Below are positions 31,356-37,912 of a stretch of DNA of 64,000 nt, piece by piece. Numbering within the stretch: the stretch's first letter is position 1; every line of letters begins with the position of its first letter. The notes beneath the pieces are model-generated. The model was not told where the DNA came from. It worked only from the letters and a program-made list of their open reading frames with translations, and did not search any database. Origin of the DNA: Glycomyces sp. TRM65418 (GTDB taxonomy: Bacteria > Actinomycetota > Actinomycetes > Mycobacteriales > Micromonosporaceae); the NCBI RefSeq assembly GCF_019710475.1, contig NZ_JAJFAX010000003.1, forward strand, positions 372,001 to 436,000, read 5' to 3'. Made by a program: the position numbers and the translations under genes.

Positions 31356-32086
31356 CGCGCCCGGGGCCCTTCGGCGCCGACGCGCGCCGAACGCGTCGCC
31401 GCGTCGAGCACCCGGTGATCGGTGACCCGCGCGCCCTCGGACACGAGCTCGCCGAGCCGCTCGGCCGCCGCGTCCCCGGCCGCGTGCGCTGCCGCGCTCA
31501 CGCAGTCGAGCACGAACACCGCACTGGCCGAGGCGGCGGTCACCTTGGTGGCGTCGGCGTCGCGGTGGTTCCAGTGCCGGGTCAGGACCTCGTGCCCCTG
31601 CGCGTAGACCACCTCGCCCGGCTTCGGCTCCTCGCGGACCTCGGGCTCCCCCAGCGGCGTGAAGGCGTCGCCTTCGACCGCATGCCGGATCATGACCGGC
31701 TCCTCCCCCAAGGCGGCGAGGTCGAACGCGCCCGCGGGCACGCCGAACCGCACCGACACCAGGTTGTAGGCGTCCACCGCCGGGGTGATGCGCGGCAGGC
31801 GGCCGCCCTTGGCGAGCCGCCGCTGCAGCGCCTCGACGCTCGGGCGCATCCGCTTGGGATTCGTGCCGAACGAGCGGTAGGCCGCGTGCCAGGTCGCGAT
31901 CAAGGGGTCCTCGGCGTCGAGCGCGGTCCAGTTCCCTGCCGCGGCATCGGCTTCCAGCTCGTCCACGGCCGCGGCGGCCTTCGGCCAGTCCTCGCCGTTG
32001 CGCAGCCCGTCGACGGCGATCAGGTGGATGCGCACCTGCGGGAACGCCTCGACGATCGCCTGGTCGACGGTGAATTCGCGGCTCAT
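31352..32086 (-). CDS. B3/B4 tRNA-binding domain protein
   Basis: 244 residues. The body matches the free-standing B3/B4 domain of phenylalanyl-tRNA synthetase beta: WHAAYRSFGTNPKRMRPSVEALQRR, then LPRITPAVDAYNLVSVRFGVPAGAFDLAAL, and EPKPGEVVYAQGHEVLTRHWNHRDAD. In the synthetase this fold edits mischarged tRNA; stand-alone copies are unassigned, possibly deacylases. It is coupled to the LysE exporter, suggesting a joint role in handling amino acids that are toxic or mischarged. This link is inference. Confidence 0.82.
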   Translation of the reverse strand: MSREFTVDQAIVEAFPQVRIHLIAVDGLRNGEDWPKAAAAVDELEADAAAGNWTALDAEDPLIATWHAAYRSFGTNPKRMRPSVEALQRRLAKGGRLPRITPAVDAYNLVSVRFGVPAGAFDLAALGEEPVMIRHAVEGDAFTPLGEPEVREEPKPGEVVYAQGHEVLTRHWNHRDADATKVTAASASAVFVLDCVSAAAHAAGDAAAERLGELVSEGARVTDHRVLDAATRSARVGAEGPRAR

Positions 32087-32140
32087 TCGCTGGTCCTCTC
32101 GGTCTCGGTCAAAGGCACGGTGCTGCGGGGGCGTGCTCGC

Positions 32141-33106
32141 TCAGGCGCCGCGGACGGGCGTCGCGAGGACCCCTGAACGACGGCGCAGCCGCGAGGCGTA
32201 CGCGGGGTCACCGGTCATGAGCCGCCGGTGGAGCCATGCGAGTCGGTGATGCGGTACGCCCGGCCACATGTGATGAACCGTATGGTAGCCGTCATTGTGC
32301 GGATGGATCAGCGCGCGTTGGAGGGTGCCGAGGTTGCTGACCGTGGCGTCGAAGACGGTGTCCGCGTCGCTGTAGACGTGCTCGCCGGCCTCGCCGATGA
32401 ACCGCAGGATCGGCAGGGCGACGGCGAATCCGGCGAGCCAGACGGCCGCGGCCCCGATCGCGGCCGCGTCTCCGGCGAGGGCCCATGCCGGGGCGACCGC
32501 GAAGACGGCGCCCCACACGAGCGGCAGGAGCGCGACCGCCGGTGCGGCCTGGAGGCTGTCACGCCACCAGGTGCGCTGGTAGGCGGGCAGGCGCTTGAGG
32601 AGGCCGACGACGAAGGGCGCCAATCGGGTGCGGTCGATCGCTTCGAGGTCGAGTTCGCGGTACCGCTGGCGGTCGGGATCGTCCGCGGTGCCGAACGAGC
32701 CGTGGTGGCGCAGGTGGCTCTCGCGGTAGCCGGAGAGCTGCGCGCCGGTCGGGAACGCCGCGAGGGCGGTCGAGAGGACGTCGTTGAGCATGCGGCGCTT
32801 GCGGCTCCAGTTGAAATGGGAGCCTTCGTGGACGAGGCATTCGAGCGCGCGCAGCTGCCGTCCGACGAGGACGGTGGCGAGGAGCGCGACCGGGACGCCG
32901 GCGAGCGGCTGCGCGGCGAGGAGCCGGCCGGCGGCGACGCAGGCCGCGACGATGAGGGCCTGGTCGGCCAGTGCGGCGGCGGCGGTGCGCCAGGGATTCG
33001 TGCGGTGAGCGGCCTTGATGTCCTCGCGGAGATGGGCGGGGGTGGAATAGCCGCGTCGGAAACGGATTGCTTCTACTGTGGGGACAGGGGAATTCGCTTC
33101 TCGCAT
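32141..33106 (-). CDS. Fatty acid desaturase family protein
   Basis: 321 residues with the three histidine boxes of membrane di-iron desaturases: HEGSH (93-97), HLRHH (131-135) and HTVHH near residue 275. Two pairs of hydrophobic segments separate them. The family inserts double bonds or hydroxyl groups into acyl chains or carotenoids using oxygen and an electron donor. No ferredoxin or reductase is beside it. ATG 33106 opens shortly before the conserved part. The upstream 270 bp are AT-rich compared with neighbours. Confidence 0.85.
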   Translation of the reverse strand: MREANSPVPTVEAIRFRRGYSTPAHLREDIKAAHRTNPWRTAAAALADQALIVAACVAAGRLLAAQPLAGVPVALLATVLVGRQLRALECLVHEGSHFNWSRKRRMLNDVLSTALAAFPTGAQLSGYRESHLRHHGSFGTADDPDRQRYRELDLEAIDRTRLAPFVVGLLKRLPAYQRTWWRDSLQAAPAVALLPLVWGAVFAVAPAWALAGDAAAIGAAAVWLAGFAVALPILRFIGEAGEHVYSDADTVFDATVSNLGTLQRALIHPHNDGYHTVHHMWPGVPHHRLAWLHRRLMTGDPAYASRLRRRSGVLATPVRGA

Positions 33107-33375
33107 CGTGTGCTCCGAAGAATTGGGATTCACCGTGAGCAAGGAAAGCAGAAGCGCAAGATCAACTCCACTCCATGTGACCGACATAACTTGTCATTGC
33201 ATGGCATCGCAAGATCATTCTCGATAAGGCGGGTTCGCAGAAGGGAAATTGATCTTGACTGGAGCGCTCAAGGCTTCATGCGCCATTCCATATCCGTTCA
33301 TTGCCATGCCGGTACTGATTCCCGCGTGCTTTTCGCGCGCCGAGCGCGAAAGCGGGAGTCGGTACCGGGAGAGCG
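33107..33375. other. Lower-GC intergenic region
   Basis: 269 bp upstream of the desaturase with markedly more A+T than the surrounding genes. It likely contains the desaturase promoter on the minus strand. No gene or clear boxes were assigned. It may be old foreign DNA or simply a regulatory stretch. Confidence 0.4.
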
Positions 33376-34098
33376 CTATTCGGCATGACCGCGGCAGTCG
33401 TCTTCGCAGTCGTCGGTCGCTGCGCCGCCGTTGGTGAGGACGGCCGCCGGAGCGCAGCAGTTGTCGCCCTTCCAGGCGTTGACGCCTTCCCTGACGGCGA
33501 TGGCCGCGATGGCGAGGGCCGCGAGCGGGTCGGCCCAGGACCAGCCGAACAGGCTGTTGAGCGCGAGGCCGACCAGGAGCACCGCCGAGAGGTACGTGCA
33601 CAGCAGGGTCTGCTTGGAGTCGGCGACGGCGCTCGCCGAGCCGAGTTCGCGGCCCGCCTTGCGTTGGGCGGCGGAGAGGATCGGCATGACCGCCACGGAG
33701 ACCGCGGCCAGGACCAGGCCCACAGTGGAGTGCTCGGCGTCGGCGCCCCCGATGAGGCCGCGGACGGCCTCGAACGTGACGTAGGCGGCCAGCGTGAAGA
33801 ACGAGACGGCGATGATGCGCAGGGCGAGGTGTTCGCGGGATTCGCGGACTTCGGGGTCGCGGGCGGCGAACTGCCAGGCGACGGCGGCGGCCGAGGCGAC
33901 TTCGACGATCGAGTCGAGGCCGAAGCCGATCAGGGCGGTCGAGGAGGCGACGGTGCCGGCGCTGATCGCGACGACGGCTTCGATCACGTTGTAGGCGATG
34001 GTCGCCATGACGAGGAAGCGGATGGTGCGGGCGAGGCGGGCGCGGCGCTCGGGCGTGGGCCCGGCGGGCTTGCGCGTCATCGGGAGCGGGGTCGCCAT
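33376..34098 (-). CDS. Cation diffusion facilitator-like transporter
   Basis: 240 residues with about six helices: an opening helix VMATIAYNVIEAVVAISAG, then STALIGFGLDSIVEVASAAAVAWQF (typical CDF metal helix with Asp) and later SWADPLAALAIAAIAVREGVNAW (second Asp motif). The long cytoplasmic C-terminal domain of classical CDFs is missing; instead the tail ends in a Cys/Asp-rich stretch (NCCAPA, DDCEDDCRGH), which can bind metal. Its ATG overlaps the stop of a CmtR-like gene by one base. It probably expels cadmium, lead, zinc or a similar ion. Confidence 0.85.
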   Translation of the reverse strand: MATPLPMTRKPAGPTPERRARLARTIRFLVMATIAYNVIEAVVAISAGTVASSTALIGFGLDSIVEVASAAAVAWQFAARDPEVRESREHLALRIIAVSFFTLAAYVTFEAVRGLIGGADAEHSTVGLVLAAVSVAVMPILSAAQRKAGRELGSASAVADSKQTLLCTYLSAVLLVGLALNSLFGWSWADPLAALAIAAIAVREGVNAWKGDNCCAPAAVLTNGGAATDDCEDDCRGHAE

Positions 34099-34424
34099 CA
34101 GCAGCAGTTTTCGTCTTGGGCGTCGCAGGCCTTGGGGTCGACGGCCAGGACGACGCCGAGCAGGTCGCCCAGGGCGTGGGCGAGGCGGGCGTCGGCCAGT
34201 TCGTAGCGGGTCCGGCGTCCTTCGGGGACGGCGACGACCAGGCCGCAACCGCGAAGGCAGGCGAGGTGGTTGGACAGGGACTGGCGCGAGACGCCGAGGG
34301 TCGCGGCCAGGTCGGCCGGATAGCCCGGGGCCTCGCGCAGCGCCAGCAGCAGGCGCGAGCGGGTGGGGTCGGAGAGGGCGTGCCCGAAGCGGGCCAGCAC
34401 TTGTCCGTAGGTCAGGGTCTCCAC
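34098..34424 (-). CDS. cmtR: CmtR-like ArsR/SmtB metal-sensing repressor
   Basis: 108 residues. The recognition helix has SNHLACLRGCGLVV, nearly the same as mycobacterial CmtR, placing Cys56 and Cys60 at the Cd/Pb site. A third ligand is expected from the C-terminal tail (Cys100, Cys107, Cys108). The winged HTH is complete. CmtR releases DNA when Cd(II) or Pb(II) binds. It is followed by the CDF gene, unlike the P-type ATPase partner in M. tuberculosis. A perfect palindrome lies 11 bp upstream of the start. Confidence 0.87.
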   Translation of the reverse strand: METLTYGQVLARFGHALSDPTRSRLLLALREAPGYPADLAATLGVSRQSLSNHLACLRGCGLVVAVPEGRRTRYELADARLAHALGDLLGVVLAVDPKACDAQDENCC

Positions 34425-34435
34425 GACGCGAATAG

Positions 34436-34451
34436 TACACGCAATCGTGTA
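34436..34451. promoter_or_regulatory. CmtR-type operator
   Basis: TACACGCAATCGTGTA is a 16-bp inverted repeat with perfect 6-bp arms, immediately upstream of the cmtR start on the minus strand. Spacing and location fit an ArsR/SmtB autoregulatory operator. Confidence 0.7.
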
Positions 34452-34582
34452 TTCATCGAACCGTGTACCGTTCGGAGGCCGCTCACGGGACGCCGACCGG
34501 GTGGCCGGCCGTTCCTCCCCGTGGCCGGTGCCGAGCGCCGCCGCTCCTCGCCGGTGTCGGTCGGCCGTGCGACGCTAGAGGC

Positions 34583-34855
34583 ATGTGTCGCAGTATTCGA
34601 ACCCTGTTCAATTTCGAGCCGCCCGCCACCGTCGAGGAAGTCAACGCGGCCGCGCTCCAGTACGTCCGCAAGATCAGCGGCTCCGCCCGACCCTCGCAGG
34701 CCAACCAGGAGGCCTTCGATCAGGCGGTGGCCGCCGTCCACGCCGCCACGCAGGAGCTGCTGGACTCCCTGGTGACCACGGCGCCGCCCCGAAACCGGGA
34801 GGTCGAGGAGGCCAAGGCGAAGGCCCGCGCGGCCGAACGCTTCGCCAACGGATGA
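34583..34855 (+). CDS. DUF2277 family protein
   Basis: 90 residues. MCRSIRTLFNFEPPATVEEVNAAALQYVRKISG is the signature of DUF2277, small cytosolic proteins widespread in actinobacteria and of unknown role. The opening Cys and the arginine are family-conserved. The length is normal. It starts 132 bp upstream-divergent from the cmtR operon and is followed by a strong hairpin. Confidence 0.88.
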   Translation: MCRSIRTLFNFEPPATVEEVNAAALQYVRKISGSARPSQANQEAFDQAVAAVHAATQELLDSLVTTAPPRNREVEEAKAKARAAERFANG

Positions 34856-34862
34856 CCCCGGC

Positions 34863-34901
34863 GCGGACAGGGGCCGAGCGCTGCGGTCGGCCCCTGTCCG
34901 C
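34863..34901 (+). terminator. Bidirectional hairpin after DUF2277 gene
   Basis: A perfect 15-bp stem (34863-34877 with 34887-34901), 9-nt loop, between convergent genes. Confidence 0.8.
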
Positions 34902-34917
34902 CTGCCGCCGCGGGCGC

Positions 34918-35388
34918 TCAGCTCACGGCCTTCTTGACGAGCTTCCTCAGGGCCGCTTCGCCGGCGTCGGTCAGGTCGGTCAGCGCGTAGGACGTCGGCC
35001 AGATGCCGCTGTCGTCGTCGAGGTTCGCCTCGGCGGTGAACCCGAACGAGGAGTACCGCTCCTTGTCGCCCTTCCCGCTGCGGAAGAAGCAGACGACCTT
35101 CCCGCCCCGCTCGTAGGCGGGCTGGCCGTACCAGAGCTTCGGGGCCAGCTCCGGAGCCGCGGCGCCGACGATCTCATGCACACGCTCGGCCAGCGCGCGG
35201 TCGGGCTCGGCCATCTTGGCGATGGTCGACCGCACCGCCTCCTCGTTGGCGGCGGCCTTCTCGCCGCCGCGCGAGGTGTTCTTCAGTTCCTTCGCGCGCG
35301 CTTTCATGGAGGCGCGTTCTTCGGCGGAGAATCCCTCCCCCGAGGTATCGCCTCGCTGCTGCTCCCCCGCCTTCGAAGTGCTGCTCAT
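34918..35388 (-). CDS. DUF1801 (YdhG-like) protein
   Basis: 156 residues. A charged, flexible N-terminus of about 55 residues precedes the YdhG/DUF1801 fold: AERVHEIVGAAAPELAPKLWYGQPAYERGGKVVCFF, then KERYSSFGF and LTDAGEAALRKLVKKAV. The family is related to frataxin-like iron chaperones, but function is unproved; many annotations say iron chaperone. The basic N-terminal helix (MKARAKELKNT) could bind nucleic acid. It is likely monocistronic. Confidence 0.82.
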   Translation of the reverse strand: MSSTSKAGEQQRGDTSGEGFSAEERASMKARAKELKNTSRGGEKAAANEEAVRSTIAKMAEPDRALAERVHEIVGAAAPELAPKLWYGQPAYERGGKVVCFFRSGKGDKERYSSFGFTAEANLDDDSGIWPTSYALTDLTDAGEAALRKLVKKAVS

Positions 35389-35634
35389 GGTGCGGAGCCC
35401 TTTCTGTTCGCTGAGGTTCGGTGCTTTTCACGGTATTCGCCGGCGCCTGTTCGGACTTCTCGATTCCTGATCGCTTCGGCGGGTTCGATCGCCCGTGCGA
35501 CCGCCGCTGCGGGGTTTAGCCGCCGCCTCGCACGGAAAGGCACCAGGGAACCGGATGCACCCCTGCGATATTCGAAGGAGACCGACATCGACACAGGACG
35601 CTCGCCGCGGCCCACGCCCGATCCGGACCGGACC

Positions 35635-36522
35635 GTGCGCCATCACGTGCTCGAACTGGACGGCACGGAGATCTTCTATCGGGAGTCCGGACCTCCGGAG
35701 GCGCCGGTGCTCCTGCTGCCGCACGGCTATCCGTGCTCGTCGTACCAGTTCCGGAATCTGATGCCGGATCTGGCGGACCACTGGCGCACGGTCGCCCCGG
35801 ACTTCCCGGGATTCGGGTACAGCGGCACGCCCGATCCCGAGCGGTTCGCCTACACCTTCGACGGCTATGCGGCGTTCCTGCGCCGCTTCGCCGAGCGGCT
35901 CGGGCTCGAACGGTACGCGCTCTACCTCCACGACTACGGGTCGCAGATCGGACTGCGGCTGGCCATCGCCGAGCCGCGGCGGGTGGCCGCGCTGATCATT
36001 CAGAACGGGGACGTCTACGAGGAGGAGCTCGGCCCGAAGTACCAAGGGCTGCGCGACTACTGGGAGCGTCCGACGCCCGAGGGCCGCGCCGAGCTGGAGC
36101 GGGCGGTGAGCGAGGCGGGCTTCCGGGAGGAGTTCCTGGGCGAGGTGCGGGAGGACTTGGCGGCGTTGATCCCGCCGGACCTGTGGACGCTGGCGTGGGC
36201 GCAGCTGGGCACTCCTGAACGGCGGGCGATCATGGTCGGCCTGATGGAGGGGCTGCGCGAGAACCTGGAGTGGTTCCCGCGGTACCAGGCCTATCTGCGG
36301 GAGCACCGGCCGCCGACGCTCATCGTGTGGGGCCCGCAGGACGGGTACATGCCCGAGGGCGCCGCCCGGGCGTACCTCAAGGACCTGCCGGACGCGGAGC
36401 TGCATCTCCTCGACGGCGGGCACTGGGCGCTGGAGACCAATCGCCGCGAGATCGCGGCCCTGATCCGGGACTTCCTCGCCCGGGTCCACCGCAGCGGGCC
36501 GGTGCTCGAGCGGCGGTCGTGA
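35635..36522 (+). CDS. Alpha/beta hydrolase (epoxide hydrolase/haloalkane dehalogenase-like)
   Basis: 295 residues from GTG 35635. The oxyanion motif HGYP is at 30-33. The nucleophile is Asp100 in LHDYGSQIG, the acid Asp236 in WGPQDGYM, and the base His263 in DGGHWAL. An Asp nucleophile in HDYG points to the epoxide hydrolase/haloalkane dehalogenase branch, not to serine esterases. The lid runs about 135-215. A strong AAGGAG ribosome site is 54 bp upstream, placed 6 nt before an in-frame ATC at 35587, so a longer product of 311 residues is possible; GTG is the conventional choice. Confidence 0.82.
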   Translation: MRHHVLELDGTEIFYRESGPPEAPVLLLPHGYPCSSYQFRNLMPDLADHWRTVAPDFPGFGYSGTPDPERFAYTFDGYAAFLRRFAERLGLERYALYLHDYGSQIGLRLAIAEPRRVAALIIQNGDVYEEELGPKYQGLRDYWERPTPEGRAELERAVSEAGFREEFLGEVREDLAALIPPDLWTLAWAQLGTPERRAIMVGLMEGLRENLEWFPRYQAYLREHRPPTLIVWGPQDGYMPEGAARAYLKDLPDAELHLLDGGHWALETNRREIAALIRDFLARVHRSGPVLERRS

Positions 36523-36582
36523 CCGAGCGGGCCCTTGGGGCGACGCCCCTCTACGCGGACGGGCTCAGCGCGCCTTGCGGTC

Positions 36583-37611
36583 TCAGCGGCGCTTCGGGGC
36601 CGCGGTGCTCTCGCGGAAGACGAGCTTCGGGCGCTCCGAGGAGTACCGGCGGTCGCTCGTCCCGTCGATGGCCTGGAGCAGCAGCCCGAAGCCCCGGCCG
36701 CCGAGTCCGGCGAAGTCCTGCTGGGCCGTGGTCAGCGGCGGGGACCAGAGTTCGGCCAGCGGATGGTCGTCGAAGCCCGCCACCGAGAGGTCCTCGGGGA
36801 CGCGCTTCCCCGCCTCGGCGACGCCGCGCATGACGCCCATCGCGATCTCGTCGTTGCCGCAGAACACGGCCGTGACGTCCGGGTCGGCGGCGAGCGCGCG
36901 GCCGATCGCGACGCCGCTCCTGGGGTCCCAGGTCGCGTCGAACACCGGCGGCACCGGCGCGTGGGCCTTGCGGAGCGCGCGCTTCCAACCGGTCGTGCGC
37001 CCGTCCACCCGGCGCGAGGGCGGCACCCGCACGTGGTGCACCGTGGCGTGGCCGAGCCCCAGGAGGTGGTCCGTGAGTTCCTCGGCCGCGGCGGCCTCGT
37101 CGAGGACCGCTTGCGGCACACCGGCCTCGCGGGTCCCGGACAGGGCCACGACCGGCAGCTCGTCCCCGAGCCGCTGCAGCGCCGCCACCCCCGGCGGGTC
37201 GAACTTGAGGACCACCACGCCCGCCAGGGCGTGCGTCAGCGTTGCCGAGACCGCCCGGTCCACTTCGTCCTCGTCCGGGCTCTCCACGACGGTGATCATC
37301 ACCGTGTAGCCCTCGGCCCGGGCGGCGATCTCGATGCCGCGGATCGTCTCGGCGTAGCCGTACCGGGAGGTGTTGCCCGTGATGACCCCGATGGTCCGGG
37401 ACTTGCGCGAGACGAGGACGCGGGCGGCCGCGCTGGGCCGGAAGCGCAGCTCCGCGATGGCCGCCTCGACCTGTTCGCGCTTGGCCGGACTCACCCGGGC
37501 GGCCCCGGTGAGCACGCGGGAGACCGTGGGGACCGAGACGCCGGCCCGTTCGGCCACGTCCGAGATCGTCGGGTGCTTGCCCGCTCTGCCCACGGTCCTC
37601 CTGTCGGTCAC
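36583..37611 (-). CDS. LacI family regulator (alpha-galactosidase locus)
   Basis: 342 residues from GTG 37611. The HTH (TISDVAERAGVSVPTVSRVLTG, about 15-36) with hinge SAAARVLVSRKSRTIG precedes a periplasmic-binding-like sensor (VITGNTSRYGYAET, VAGFDDHPLAE). It lies at the 3' end of the alpha-galactosidase operon; its GTG overlaps the stop of a permease remnant. The two operators at 40082-40120 are probably its sites. The ligand is likely a galactoside but this is inference. Confidence 0.9.
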   Translation of the reverse strand: MTDRRTVGRAGKHPTISDVAERAGVSVPTVSRVLTGAARVSPAKREQVEAAIAELRFRPSAAARVLVSRKSRTIGVITGNTSRYGYAETIRGIEIAARAEGYTVMITVVESPDEDEVDRAVSATLTHALAGVVVLKFDPPGVAALQRLGDELPVVALSGTREAGVPQAVLDEAAAAEELTDHLLGLGHATVHHVRVPPSRRVDGRTTGWKRALRKAHAPVPPVFDATWDPRSGVAIGRALAADPDVTAVFCGNDEIAMGVMRGVAEAGKRVPEDLSVAGFDDHPLAELWSPPLTTAQQDFAGLGGRGFGLLLQAIDGTSDRRYSSERPKLVFRESTAAPKRR

Positions 37612-37790
37612 TTGACGGCACCGCTGGTGATGCCCGAGACGACCCTGCGCTGCGCGACCACGAACGTGATCAGGAGCGGCAGGCTCATGAGGATGATATC
37701 GGCGAAGATCAGGTGCCGATGCTGGAGATACAGCCCCGCGCAGGCGACCTGGTAAAGGTTCAGCGGGAGCGTGTCGAGCCGGCCGGTCCG
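37608..37790 (-). pseudogene. C-terminal remnant of a sugar ABC permease (MalG-type)
   Basis: About 58 codons match only the end of carbohydrate ABC permeases: DTLPLNLYQVACAG, IFADIILMSLPLLITFVVAQRR and the terminal SGITSGAVK. The EAA loop and all but the last helix are absent. The frame is open upstream only because of high GC. It joins the start of a binding lipoprotein gene. A deletion seems to have fused the first and last genes of an SBP-permease-permease operon. The stop overlaps the start of the LacI gene, as expected from the ancestral operon. Confidence 0.72.
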
Positions 37791-37885
37791 CTCAAGTCGG
37801 TGCCGGCGCCGGGGTCGGAGCACCCGGTGAGTGCGATCGCGCCGATGGCGGCGACCGCCGGCGCGTTGCGGAACCTGTTCGTCAT
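37760..37885 (-). pseudogene. N-terminal remnant of a sugar-binding lipoprotein
   Basis: A 41-codon ORF from ATG 37885 with a good ribosome site (AAGGAG). It encodes a lipoprotein signal peptide with lipobox LTGC (Cys22), then SDPGAG and a few residues before a stop. The solute-binding body is missing, replaced in the other frame by the permease tail. This is the left end of the proposed deletion. A short secreted lipopeptide could still be made. Confidence 0.7.
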
Positions 37886-37912
37886 TGAATCGCTCCTTGT
37901 CGGTCGAGGGGT

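Noticed and set aside
33215-33601. Minus-strand ORF across the lower-GC region into the CDF gene
   Set aside because: Half of it is a shadow of the CDF gene; the remainder has no start context or family motif.
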